A stretch of DNA of 64,000 bases from Ruminococcus sp. AF41-9 (GTDB lineage: Bacteria > Bacillota > Clostridia > Lachnospirales > Lachnospiraceae). How positions within the stretch are numbered: position 1 is the first letter of the stretch; each line of letters starts with the position of its first letter. The position numbers and the translations under genes were made by a program. Positions 1-8,777 of the stretch are shown piece after piece. The stretch is from the NCBI RefSeq assembly GCF_003477525.1, contig NZ_QUDO01000017.1, positions 1 to 64,000 on the forward strand, written 5' to 3'. The notes under the pieces were generated by a model that worked only from the letters and a program-made list of their open reading frames with translations, searched no databases and was not told where the DNA came from.

Positions 1-50
1 AAACTGCTACGGTTATTGTAGCATATTGGGTAACAATTTACAAGGCTCCT

Positions 51-72
51 CCCACCGCCTAAAGGCAGTGGG
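51..72. terminator. Short GC-rich hairpin
   Basis: CCCACCGCC pairs with GGCAGTGGG around a TAAA loop with one mismatch. Only three T follow, so it is a weak terminator candidate for whatever lies left of the window. It also resembles the hairpin behind the sugar-binding protein gene near 13721. Confidence 0.35.
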
Positions 73-104
73 TTTCCGCCTATGACAAAGGAAGGGATTT
101 ATTT

Positions 105-503
105 ATGAAAGGCTGTACCATTATTTATGTGGCAGTTGACGGAATGGCAGCCGGATATCTGGCTCTTTCTGATACAGTCCGTAAAGAAAGCCCGGACATG
201 ATCGACAGACTGACAGAAGAAAAAGTACATCCTGTCCTGCTTACAGGAGATCACGAAAGTGCAGCATCTGCCATCGCAGGACAGCTCCATATTCAGGAAG
301 TTCACGCAAACTGCCTGCCGGAAGATAAACTAAACTGGATTGAACGCGCATGTACCTATCTGGAGCAGAATTATCTTAAGACTTATGAGATTGCCTATCG
401 GGTAGGGTTCCGGGACGAGAAATATTTCTCCAGAGTGTTTAAAAAAGTAAAAGGAATGTCCCCGAAAGAATACAGAACAGGAAAAAGTCAGGAGCAGGCA
501 TGA
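105..503 (+). pseudogene. Chimeric relic: P-type ATPase fragment joined to an AraC DNA-binding tail
   Basis: I see an open frame of 132 codons made of two unrelated halves. Residues 1 to about 80 match the phosphorylation/nucleotide-binding region of heavy-metal P-type ATPases: they contain LSDTVRKES, the hinge motif LTGDHE and PEDKL. From about residue 81 the chain turns into the second helix-turn-helix of an AraC-family regulator (IAYRVGFRDEKYFSRVFKK, then GMSPKEYR). The join lies near 342. The first half lacks membrane helices, the DKTGT motif and the metal site, so it cannot transport. The second half lacks the first DNA-binding helix pair. A purine-rich stretch at 88-97 precedes the ATG, so translation is possible. 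I infer a deletion fusion of two decayed genes. A functional fusion is unlikely. Confidence 0.7.
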
Positions 504-555
504 AACCTGCTCCTTAGACTGTAGACAAACTTGATACTGGGAGTTATGCTTTTCG

Positions 556-1098
556 TTATTCTCCGAGAAGTTTTACATACCGTGGCTGATGATGCACAGC
601 TGGCAGAAAGGTATTTAAGATATCGTCTGTTTTGATACAGAGACTGGAAGTATTGATACATGGATGACATCCAAGATAAGGATGCGCCAGCAGATCTTCA
701 TCGATCAGAAGCTGCACTTTATTATCTTTATCATTCATCAGTCCCATAACACTCACAGAACCCGGCGTAATATCCAGTAATTCTTCCATATGTGTTTCAT
801 TGGCAAAAGAGAGACGCGCAGTATTAATCTGAGACGACAGTTCTTTTGTCTTAAATTTCTTGTCACCCGGCATCAGGAGAAGATAAAAATCTGTTTCTTG
901 TCTGTTGCAGAGAAAAAGATTCTTACACATATGTGTCTCCATCAGCTTATCAATATCCTGGCAGGCTTCAATCGTCATTGCGGGTTCATGATCTGCTCTC
1001 TGATAAGAAATGCCAAGAGAATCCAGCAGATCATAAACGCGGATTTCCTTTTCTAATCGTCCAGTGGTATCTGCCGGACGTCCGTTTAACAGTTCCAT
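556..1098 (-). CDS. Prolyl-tRNA deacylase, YbaK/ProX family
   Basis: This 180-residue protein belongs to the YbaK/ProRS-editing-domain superfamily, whose stand-alone members hydrolyse misacylated tRNAs such as Ala-tRNA(Pro) in the cytoplasm. Visible family features are the early HEPAMTIEAC region (around residues 37-46), a CKNLFL segment with the substrate-site lysine, and the LTPG-like turn (ITPGSVSVMGL, about residues 110-120). The end contains HPCINTSSL, typical of the ProX/PrdX group. The length matches free-standing members (about 165-185). Start is at the ATG preceded by GAAAGGAATG on the minus strand. It stands alone, convergent with the relic at 105-503. Exact tRNA specificity cannot be read from sequence. 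Confidence 0.85.
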   Translation of the reverse strand: MELLNGRPADTTGRLEKEIRVYDLLDSLGISYQRADHEPAMTIEACQDIDKLMETHMCKNLFLCNRQETDFYLLLMPGDKKFKTKELSSQINTARLSFANETHMEELLDITPGSVSVMGLMNDKDNKVQLLIDEDLLAHPYLGCHPCINTSSLCIKTDDILNTFLPAVHHQPRYVKLLGE

Positions 1099-1184
1099 TT
1101 TTCATTCCTTTCGTTGAATTACAAAATTATTATATATCATATCGCAGGAAGAAAAATTTCACAAGAAAAACTTCACGGGAAAAC

Positions 1185-2588
1185 TCACGCAACAATTCCG
1201 GAACCATAACCAACCAGTTTTATTCCGCTGGTTGTAGAGCAGGAGCTTACAGTTCCTTCATTAATCCCTGCGATTGCACCTGCACTGTTACCAAAATTAA
1301 ATATTGCGCTTACGTTGACTACGCCGGTTACTTCACACATGACACATTGTCCGCTGTTAGTATTAACTCCTGTAATTCCACCAGCTTGCCATCCTGATGC
1401 AGTTATATTTTTTGCAGAACAACTTATGATACTTCCAGAGTTTTTGCCGACAATACAACCGGCACCAGTATCTGCCTCTCTTGTAGATGTCTTAGAGGTT
1501 ACATTTTGGGCAGTACAATTCTGAATAATACCGTCATTAAATCCACAAACCCCACCACAGCTATTGGAATCAGAACCGGTAATATTAGTATTTGTAATAA
1601 CACAATTTATAATTCTTCCCTTGTTTATTCCTGTGATTGCGCCGATTCCATCATATTTGTAACCATCACTTTGTCCATTTACCAGAAATCTATCGATTTT
1701 AACATTTGATATGTTTCCGGAAACAGCTACAAACAATGCAGAATGGGAGTCGCTGCTGATATTAAGGGTGGAAATGGTATATCCCTGACCATTGTAACTT
1801 CCGCTAAATGGGGCATCTGTTGTACAAAGTGGCTGGAAACTTTCATAATTGCCACTGATGTTTGCAGTCTGTACAAAGTGCTTATTTGGATACAGGCCGA
1901 TTTTACGAAGCTGTTCCAGATTACTTACTTTATACGGATTAGAGGAAGAACCATTTCCTCCTGAGAAACCTGTTTTTGCATATACACGCAGATAAGCGGA
2001 ATAAGTTTTTGTAGTACCTGCGGTGATGCAGATACGGTAAGCACCTGCTTCAACATTCTTACCATTGGATGTTTTTCCGTTCCACTGGAAAGAGTATTCT
2101 TTATTCTTTGTACATGAGGAAAAAGTTTTGGAATAATAAGTTTTACCAGTTGCATCTGTGACAGAAGCTTTTACATCTGTACAGTCTGCAGCCATCTTAA
2201 ATTTTACATTTGCTTTTGTGGAATTTAAGACAAAATCTCCGCCGTCAGTGGTTTTAAAGGTAATCTTATTAGCTTTGGCATTTATATTTTTTACGGTAAC
2301 TGCACATTTCAGCTGTTTGCCGGAAGTTGTGGCAGTAACAATTGCTTTCCCCGCCTTTTTTCCTTTGATCAGTCCTTTTGATGAAACAGTGACTATTTTA
2401 CTGTTGCTGGTTGTCCATTTTACGCTCGTCGAAGTTCCACTGACTTTCAGCTGTTTTGTCTTTCCAACGTAGACAGAAACTTTCTTAGCGGAGATCGATG
2501 GTGCTGCATATACCTGCACCATAGAGACACTAAGCAGGATTGTCAGACATGTAAATAAGACAATCAATTTTTTTAAATTCTTTTTCAT
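1185..2588 (-). CDS. Secreted Big_2 and GLUG-repeat surface protein
   Basis: The 467-residue product starts with a clear signal peptide (lysine-rich start, hydrophobic core to about residue 24, VYA-AP cleavage site). Residues about 30-100 form a bacterial Ig-like Big_2 domain (KKVSVYVGKTKQL, then VKWTTSNSKIVTV). Residues about 105-205 look like a FlgD-type Ig fold (WNGKTSNGKNVEAGAYRI). The remainder holds GLUG-type repeats (GAITGINKGRI, GGVCGFNDGI, GGITGVNTNSG, GAIAGINEGTV), which form a beta-helix in adhesins and peptidases. No LPXTG motif, SLH domain or catalytic motif is visible, and the chain stops right after a repeat. It is therefore probably a released or loosely held surface protein of unknown ligand. 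A strong AGGAGG ribosome site sits at about 2597-2602 on the minus strand. Confidence 0.75.
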   Translation of the reverse strand: MKKNLKKLIVLFTCLTILLSVSMVQVYAAPSISAKKVSVYVGKTKQLKVSGTSTSVKWTTSNSKIVTVSSKGLIKGKKAGKAIVTATTSGKQLKCAVTVKNINAKANKITFKTTDGGDFVLNSTKANVKFKMAADCTDVKASVTDATGKTYYSKTFSSCTKNKEYSFQWNGKTSNGKNVEAGAYRICITAGTTKTYSAYLRVYAKTGFSGGNGSSSNPYKVSNLEQLRKIGLYPNKHFVQTANISGNYESFQPLCTTDAPFSGSYNGQGYTISTLNISSDSHSALFVAVSGNISNVKIDRFLVNGQSDGYKYDGIGAITGINKGRIINCVITNTNITGSDSNSCGGVCGFNDGIIQNCTAQNVTSKTSTREADTGAGCIVGKNSGSIISCSAKNITASGWQAGGITGVNTNSGQCVMCEVTGVVNVSAIFNFGNSAGAIAGINEGTVSSCSTTSGIKLVGYGSGIVA

Positions 2589-2895
2589 AGATGTTTTCCT
2601 CCTTTTTATTAAATTTTCATCTATAAAATGAGTATAGCAGATGGTATTTGGAGGGTCTATGGAATACTAATGGAGTGATAGTAAAAATAATTTTTGTGAC
2701 ACTTTTGGTGTGTAGAATTACAAATAATGTGAAAAGAGTTCTGCTGTTTCTATATGTATTATGGTTTAGGGGTAAGTTACCTGATGTAGGTATAGAAAGT
2801 ATAGATATAAAAAACGAGAAAAGATTTTTGTAGGGTAAATGCAAAAAGAAATTTATAGCAGCAAAAATATAAATATCATAAAACGATAAATACTC
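2589..2895. other. Intergenic stretch, 307 bases
   Basis: It lies upstream of the GLUG protein gene and downstream of the Rpn nuclease gene, both on the minus strand. On the minus strand it contains the AGGAGG site of the downstream gene and a TATACT box near 2632-2637 that could be its -10. No convincing -35, repeat or RNA gene is seen. Confidence 0.4.
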
Positions 2896-3738
2896 TTACA
2901 TATTTTTCTCAAAATCTTCCAGAGAAGTTACTTTCAGAGAAAGTTGAAACCATGATTGAAGCTTATTCATATCAGTTTCTGACGAGATTTTTTTGCTCAG
3001 AGCAGTTGAAACAGAAAATTTAGAGTTCAGGGAATCCAAAAGAAACTGAACTGCTATTTCCTGACGTCCTTCCTGTTTTTCATTACGCATCATTTCTTCT
3101 AAGAGCATATATCTTTCCTCCATGCTACGATCCTGCTTAATTGTATCAATCGTATTCTGCAAATGTCTGACAAATGGATCTGCAGTTGAAATTTCTTTCC
3201 TGCGCCCGGTGTTTTTTACATAATCCAGAAATTCTAATAATTTTTCTGGAATATCTTTTCGATTCTTTCCATGTGCATTGAGATAAATCGTCTTAACTCC
3301 ATCATTTATCCGATTTCCAGTTTCTTCACAATAAGTACCTGTCGAATATCGATACAAGCCATCTCCAAATGGATCAAAATCACAGATAAATATAACATAA
3401 GTATCCGGTAAATCCTCATAAGAATTTCCGGTCAGTAATGCATCCATATCTATCTGATCGTGATAATAACGACTTCTTTTGGAAAGAAATTTCTGTAGCG
3501 TAACCTGCATTTCTACATTAAAACGTGTTCTGTTTACATCTGCCGCATAAACGTCCAGACGTACACCATGATATTCGGAGTGATAAGACATAGTTTTTTC
3601 TGTCTGGATATGTACTTCTGAAATTGGGATTCCCAATGCAAGTTCTAATACTCTGCGACAGATTTCCGGATCAGACATTACAGCTGCAAACATGAAAGCA
3701 TCTCGTATAGTCAGATCTTTGAAATTTCGTTTGATCAT
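2896..3738 (-). CDS. Rpn-family recombination-promoting nuclease / PD-(D/E)XK transposase-like protein
   Basis: A 280-residue member of the PD-(D/E)XK nuclease family annotated as Rpn or 'putative transposase' (PDDEXK_2). These Mg-dependent DNA endonucleases are linked to recA-independent recombination. The catalytic core is intact: RLDVYAAD supplies the aspartate and FNVEMQV the E-x-Q pair typical of the family (residues about 58-80). The conserved opening LTIRDAFMFAAVMSDPEICRRVLE precedes it. The C-terminal third is helical (LLEEMMRNEKQEGRQEIA), as usual for the group. The second of two closely spaced ATGs is used, 8 bases after AGGAAGGA. The upstream 55 bases, including a TATACT box, recur in front of a decayed copy at 17557-17688. 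Confidence 0.85.
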   Translation of the reverse strand: MIKRNFKDLTIRDAFMFAAVMSDPEICRRVLELALGIPISEVHIQTEKTMSYHSEYHGVRLDVYAADVNRTRFNVEMQVTLQKFLSKRSRYYHDQIDMDALLTGNSYEDLPDTYVIFICDFDPFGDGLYRYSTGTYCEETGNRINDGVKTIYLNAHGKNRKDIPEKLLEFLDYVKNTGRRKEISTADPFVRHLQNTIDTIKQDRSMEERYMLLEEMMRNEKQEGRQEIAVQFLLDSLNSKFSVSTALSKKISSETDMNKLQSWFQLSLKVTSLEDFEKNM

Positions 3739-3979
3739 TCATATGTCCTTCCTGAAACAGAAGAACTCTTTGGTCTTAGTATAGCGTAAATGGAAAGGCT
3801 TCACAAGAGAAATTTTTAAAATTTGATTATCAGAAATAAAATTCATTATTACAAAAAAATTCTGTTAAAACAGATATATCCAATTAATATTCATTTAATT
3901 TAATTGTGGGGAATCCATGTGGATGTTACAATGAAAAAAACGACACAATCCACAATTAGAAAACTAAGGAGGGACAGGC

Positions 3980-6076
3980 ATGAAGGTGAAAAAGTTTGCA
4001 GCAATATTAACAGGTATGGCATTGATTATGTCAGACAGTGCTCTTGTTACAGCCAGTGATGCACAGACGGAAGCCGGGAGCGTGGTGTCAGCCGGGGAGT
4101 TTGTATCTGAGTCGGAAGGCTCTGACGGAGAGAGTGCAGCGACAGATGTGTTTACAGATTCGTTTTCGGATGGATTTGGTATGGGCGTGAATGTAGATAC
4201 GGATGCGAATGTAAATGTAAATGCAGGTGCAGATGAACACAGCATCATAGACGCGGACAAAGATACAGCTACTGAAGCTGCATTTTCAGACGCGGAAGCT
4301 TTGAACATTTCAGACACGGAACAGAGTCAGAATCAGAGTCAGGATGCAGAAGCGGAAACCGACCTGGATGACATTCCAGATGCTTATCCCGAGGACGAAG
4401 ATCTGACAGCGGAGGCATCAGCAAACAGTTATATTACCCTTGGCATAAGAGGCGATTATATTGCGGATATACAGGCTGCGCTTGATCGGGTCAATCAGAT
4501 TCGTAAAGAGGCGTGCGAAGAAGCTGTTCGGGACCCACGTGATGAATCAAGGTTTCTGAAACCTTCCGATTATGTACCGCTCAAATGGTCATCAGATCTT
4601 GAATACATAGCCAGAATCCGCGCAGCAGAAGCCTCTGTTAATCCGGAACATACCAGACCGAACAAACAGAGCTGTTTTACAGTGGCATCTCCAAAAGGAA
4701 TAAAGAGCAAGGGTGAGATTCTTTCCTGGCATCAGGCAGAGGTTAACTCCATAGTTCCCGGAATCAATATATTCTATGCAGAGAAGGCGGATTGGGTAAA
4801 CGGAAACAAAGATGCTGTTACAGGACATTATACTATGATGATAAATCCCGATTATCGTTATGTAGGATTTAGTACTTTTATTAATCAGGATGGTGTAAAG
4901 AAAAGTACAACCAGCGGTGAATTCAGTTCCAGATCTCAGATGGATGAAACGAGAGGTTCTGTTGAGAAGAACGTTACAGTGAAAGTAGACTTTAGCGAAT
5001 CAGAAGTCGGGGCAGCGATAAAGATGTCAAAGAATAAACTGGAGATCAATGAAACGGCAAAGGCATGGCTGGAATTCTATGGATGCAGATGCAGAGTTTA
5101 TTCCATTAGAGGAACTACGGGAACAATCACCTGGAAATCCAGCGATCCTTCTGTTGCCAGTGTTGATGAGGGTGGTAACGTAACAGGTGTTTCGAGTGGA
5201 AAAATAAAACTTACAGCGAAGATTGGAAATGTCACTGACATGGAATATGTAACAGTTAACGGACCGACGGCACCGACACCAACTCCATTTCCGGAGAACA
5301 ATATTAATAATACAAATATTAAAATCCAGGTAACTCCAACAAATTATACTTATGATGGTAAAGCAAAGAAGCCATCCGTAAAAGTTATCAGACGCGATTC
5401 ACAAACAGGAAAAAATACAGATTTGCAGGAAGGTAAAGATTATACACTTACTTATACCGACAATATAAATGCCGGAGAGGGACATATAACAATTACCGGA
5501 AAAGGAACTTATTCAGGCAAAAAAACAGTAAACTTTACAATCATAAAAAAATCTCCGGAAATTTCAGCCAGTAGTCAGGACATAGTACTTGGCAGCAGTT
5601 CAGGAAACATTGCAAAGAAAATCGTCACAGACGGAAAAGTAACTTATGAGTCTTCTGATACAAAAATCGTAGCAGTTAAAGGCAGTAAGTTTATTCCGAA
5701 AGATATCGGAAAAGCCACGATCACGATCACTGCGACAGAGGGCAAAAACTATAAAAAACTGGTGAAAAAAATTTTTATCAGAGTATATCCTCAAACGGTT
5801 TCTGTGAAAACTCTGAAATCCACAGCTTCCAGAACTGCGACTGTGACATGGACTCCTGGGAAACAGCTTACCGGATATCAGATACAGTACAGCACGCAGA
5901 AGAACATGAAAGGTGCCAGAACTGCCGCAGTAAACACAAATACAGATAATTTTACCATAAAACGTCTCAGCCAGAACACAACTTATTATGTTCGTATCCG
6001 CGCATTTAAAAGAGCCTCAAATGGCGTGAGATATTATTCTGACTGGGGAAGTGTGAAAGCAGTAACAGTAAAATAG
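3980..6076 (+). CDS. Secreted CAP-domain protein with Big_2 and FN3-like modules
   Basis: A 698-residue exported protein. A signal peptide (about residues 1-25) is followed by an acidic Ser/Asp-rich linker up to about residue 145. A CAP/SCP-like domain (about 155-320) shows VNQIRKEAC, LKWSSDLEYIARIRAAE, the typical EHTRP motif and GEILSW. Next come a Big_2 Ig-like domain (about 345-425), a PTPTP linker, a TYDGKAKKP beta-sandwich module repeated in clostridial surface proteins (about 440-520), another Ig-like segment and a fibronectin-III-like end (YYVRIRAF, about 610-698). No cell-wall anchor is seen, so secretion is likely. CAP domains in bacteria have no settled enzymatic role. The ATG is preceded by AGGAGGGACAGGC. 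It stands alone, ending against the AraC gene. Confidence 0.8.
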   Translation: MKVKKFAAILTGMALIMSDSALVTASDAQTEAGSVVSAGEFVSESEGSDGESAATDVFTDSFSDGFGMGVNVDTDANVNVNAGADEHSIIDADKDTATEAAFSDAEALNISDTEQSQNQSQDAEAETDLDDIPDAYPEDEDLTAEASANSYITLGIRGDYIADIQAALDRVNQIRKEACEEAVRDPRDESRFLKPSDYVPLKWSSDLEYIARIRAAEASVNPEHTRPNKQSCFTVASPKGIKSKGEILSWHQAEVNSIVPGINIFYAEKADWVNGNKDAVTGHYTMMINPDYRYVGFSTFINQDGVKKSTTSGEFSSRSQMDETRGSVEKNVTVKVDFSESEVGAAIKMSKNKLEINETAKAWLEFYGCRCRVYSIRGTTGTITWKSSDPSVASVDEGGNVTGVSSGKIKLTAKIGNVTDMEYVTVNGPTAPTPTPFPENNINNTNIKIQVTPTNYTYDGKAKKPSVKVIRRDSQTGKNTDLQEGKDYTLTYTDNINAGEGHITITGKGTYSGKKTVNFTIIKKSPEISASSQDIVLGSSSGNIAKKIVTDGKVTYESSDTKIVAVKGSKFIPKDIGKATITITATEGKNYKKLVKKIFIRVYPQTVSVKTLKSTASRTATVTWTPGKQLTGYQIQYSTQKNMKGARTAAVNTNTDNFTIKRLSQNTTYYVRIRAFKRASNGVRYYSDWGSVKAVTVK

Positions 6077-6101
6077 AAGGAATAAAAAATCTCTATTTTT
6101 T
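6070..6101. terminator. Bidirectional AT-rich terminator
   Basis: AAAATAGA (6070-6077) pairs with TCTATTTT (6092-6099), with T or A runs on either side. It overlaps both stop codons of the convergent CAP-protein and AraC genes, so it could serve both. The stem is weak because it holds few GC pairs. Confidence 0.5.
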
Positions 6102-6992
6102 CAAAGTAATATTCTGTTTCCTGTATTTCTGTGGACTGCACCCTTTTACCCGGGAAAATACTTTGGCGTAGTAGTTGGAGTCTGTGAAACCTGATTTCTG
6201 AGCAACATCCATGATGCTGTCTCCGGAACTGAGCAGAAATTCCAGGCTTCGCTCTACGCGGTATTCCTGAAGAAACGTAAATAAAGATACGTTCATGTAA
6301 CGCTTGAACAGGCGGCTGCATTCACTCTCGCAGAGATGGATCTCGGCTGCGATATCTTTCATCTGGATTTTATTCATATAATTATGTTCCAGATAATCCA
6401 TGATCTCACGCATACGGTTTCGTTCCAGTTTGCTGTGCTCAGTATAAGGAAGATCTTCCGGGAGATTCTGGAGCATGCAGCGCCACAGCTTCTGCAAAGT
6501 TCCGGTGATATCCAGTTCATAAAATTCTTTTTTCTCTTCATAGAGACGTATGATTTCTTTTACATACTCAGCGAAGAGACTGTGCCAGGACTGGGAGTAA
6601 TCAATATAAATCGCAGGGAGAGAGAAGTTCTGTAAAAAAGGCTCCACATATTTGCGGCGCAGAATACTCTCATAGGAACCGTAGATGATTTTGGGCAGAA
6701 AAGTGATGGAAACATATTTGCCATCCTGCATATCTTCCATGAAACCTGCGTGGAGAACATTGGCATTTCCCAGCAGGATATCACCGGTTTTCATATGGTA
6801 GGTACACTGGTTTACTTTATAAAGGATCTGGCCTTCCAGACAAAGAGTAATTTCTATTTCCGGATGCCAGTGCCATAAGAAAGAGCCGGATTTATAGCCG
6901 GAAAGCTTCTCATAGCTTACCAGCAGCGGAAATTCATCGCTGCCATGTTTTTTCAGTTCCTTCTGGGAGCCGTCGGTTATGATCTCTGCCAT
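6093..6992 (-). CDS. AraC-family transcriptional regulator with cupin sensor domain
   Basis: A 299-residue regulator. Residues about 20-110 form a cupin ligand-binding domain (FLWHWHPEIEITLCLEG, then GDILLGNANVLHAG), which binds sugars or related small molecules in this family. Residues about 190-292 form the double helix-turn-helix of AraC/XylS proteins (MKDIAAEIHLCESECSRLFKRY and IMDVAQKSGFTDSNYYAKVF, ending SPQKYR). The length is normal. The gene is divergent from galK across a 342-base gap, which suggests but does not prove control of galactose use. Confidence 0.85.
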   Translation of the reverse strand: MAEIITDGSQKELKKHGSDEFPLLVSYEKLSGYKSGSFLWHWHPEIEITLCLEGQILYKVNQCTYHMKTGDILLGNANVLHAGFMEDMQDGKYVSITFLPKIIYGSYESILRRKYVEPFLQNFSLPAIYIDYSQSWHSLFAEYVKEIIRLYEEKKEFYELDITGTLQKLWRCMLQNLPEDLPYTEHSKLERNRMREIMDYLEHNYMNKIQMKDIAAEIHLCESECSRLFKRYMNVSLFTFLQEYRVERSLEFLLSSGDSIMDVAQKSGFTDSNYYAKVFSRVKGCSPQKYRKQNITLKK

Positions 6993-7214
6993 TGCTTCGT
7001 ATCCTCCTGTGATAAAATAAATATACTGTGATCTATAGCAGGTATTGTCTGGTGTATACAGATGAAATAAATTTGGTGTGCAGGTATGAAACAGGTGCGG
7101 GTATCTATAAACTTATTGTACACGTACGCAGAAAGAAACGCAAGATTTTACTATTTTCTCCCCAGATTATCAAGGATTTTCCGATAATTGCGGGATATAC
7201 TGGATTTTAAGAGT

Positions 7215-7307
7215 GTAGCCGGAATAAGGCTGCTCCCAAACTTTCATACACATATTCCCATCCGCCGCCGGGTTTCATGCAATGCCACTGCGTAACGGCG
7301 GCCGGAT
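7215..7307 (+). promoter_or_regulatory. Structured galK leader with GC-rich hairpin
   Basis: The 342-base gap 6993-7334 separates the divergent AraC gene and galK. It holds a TATACT box at 7196-7201 without a good -35, then a small hairpin (TAGCC/GGCTG, about 7216-7232). A strong stem follows, in which ATCCGCCGCCG (7260-7270) pairs with CGGCGGCCGGAT (7296-7307) with one bulged base. The stem ends 13 bases before the GGAGGA ribosome site, so it could affect galK translation or mRNA decay. I recognise no riboswitch class. The rest of the gap shows no gene. Confidence 0.45.
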
Positions 7308-7334
7308 CGGAGAAAGCAACGGAGGATTTTTACA

Positions 7335-8573
7335 ATGAATATTCCAAATAAAAATGAATTAACACGTATTTACGGCGAAGCAGAGAACTCAGCAGCACGT
7401 TTTCAGGTAGTAGCTGACCACTTCGCAGAAATTTACCATCATGATACAGCAGAATTCTTTACCGCACCTGGAAGAACAGAGATTATCGGAAACCATACAG
7501 ACCACAATGGCGGCCGTGTACTGGCAGCCTGCATTGATATGGATACCATTGGTGCAGCATACCCGAACAACAGCAGCATTATCCGTATCACAAGTGAAGG
7601 ATATGACAAAGAAGTTGTCGTAGATATCGAGAAACTTTCCAGTGTTCCGAAGGCTCAGGGAACCGTATCCCTGGTTGCAGGTATGGTGGAAGCTATCCGG
7701 AAATTCGGTTTCAAGGCAGCCGGATTTGACGCTTATGTGACCACAAACGTAATCCGTGCAGCAGGTGTAAGTTCTTCTGCATCATTTGAAATGCTTGTAT
7801 GTTCCATCATCAACTACTTCTTCAATGATGGTGCCATGACATATATCGATTATGCAAAAGCAGGACAGTACGCTGAGAATGTATACTGGCTGAAAGCATC
7901 CGGATTAATGGATCAGCTTGCATGCGCGGTAGGCGGCCCGATCCTTCTGGATTTCTCTGACAAAGAGAACCCGAAATATGAGAAAGTAGACTTCTCTTTC
8001 CATGATTACAATCATCATCTTGTAATCGTAAACACAGGAAAAGGACATGCGGATTTAAGCCAGGAATATTCTGAAATCCCGATGGAAATGAAAGAAGCAG
8101 CCAAAGCAGCAGGTGCAGAACTTCTCTGCGAGACAACTCTGGATGATGTGCTGGCAAATATGGATAAGATCGAGAATGACAGAGCAATCTTAAGAGCTAT
8201 CCATTTCTTTAAAGAGAATGAACGTGTAGAAAAAGTCGCAAAAGCTGTTGAAGAGAAAGACGGAGCAACTGTACTGAAACTGATCAGCGAATCCGGAAAA
8301 TCTTCCTGGGAATTACTTCAGAACTGCTACCCGATCAAAGCATTTACAGAGCAGAAAATCTCTGTTGCACTTGCTCTCACAGACCTCTTCCTTGAGAAAC
8401 TGGGCAAAGGTGTCTGCCGTATCCACGGAGGCGGATTTGCAGGTGTTATCATGTGCGTGGTACCGGAAGAAGAAACAGAAAACTATGTTTCCTACATTTC
8501 CAGATTTGCAGGAAAAGAAAACGTATATCCGATGAATATCCGTGCAGTCGGTGCAGTACATATTGAACTGTAA
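7335..8573 (+). CDS. galK: Galactokinase
   Basis: Galactokinase phosphorylates galactose to galactose-1-phosphate with ATP, the first step of the Leloir pathway, in the cytoplasm. The 412-residue protein shows the signature GRTEIIGNHTDHNGG (about residues 44-58), which binds galactose. The GHMP-kinase phosphate loop AAGVSSSASFE is at about 140-150, and the C-terminal motif IHGGGFAGVIM at about 375. Length is near the family's usual 390-410. Start follows a GGAGGA ribosome site. No galT or galE is adjacent. The next genes are a sensor/regulator pair and a sugar ABC transporter, and the AraC regulator lies divergently upstream. Confidence 0.95.
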   Translation: MNIPNKNELTRIYGEAENSAARFQVVADHFAEIYHHDTAEFFTAPGRTEIIGNHTDHNGGRVLAACIDMDTIGAAYPNNSSIIRITSEGYDKEVVVDIEKLSSVPKAQGTVSLVAGMVEAIRKFGFKAAGFDAYVTTNVIRAAGVSSSASFEMLVCSIINYFFNDGAMTYIDYAKAGQYAENVYWLKASGLMDQLACAVGGPILLDFSDKENPKYEKVDFSFHDYNHHLVIVNTGKGHADLSQEYSEIPMEMKEAAKAAGAELLCETTLDDVLANMDKIENDRAILRAIHFFKENERVEKVAKAVEEKDGATVLKLISESGKSSWELLQNCYPIKAFTEQKISVALALTDLFLEKLGKGVCRIHGGGFAGVIMCVVPEEETENYVSYISRFAGKENVYPMNIRAVGAVHIEL

Positions 8574-8629
8574 TCTTTATTGTTATTTCAGATAGTTATC
8601 TTATAGTTATCTCATATAAGCTGAAATTG

Positions 8630-8677
8630 GCAGCAGTAAGGCGTATTTTGTTAAGAATATACCTTGCTGCTGCTTTT
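8630..8677 (+). terminator. Rho-independent terminator of galK
   Basis: GCAGCAGTAAGG pairs with CCTTGCTGCTGC around a loop of about 20 bases, followed by TTTTT. It lies 57 bases after the galK stop. Confidence 0.85.
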
Positions 8678-8777
8678 TCGCTTTTGAGAACTGAGTGAGC
8701 AACCGTGCTTTTTTCCTTTTCAACATAAAATTTCTGTATTATAATTATGATAATAATTTTTTGAGGGGATTTATAAA

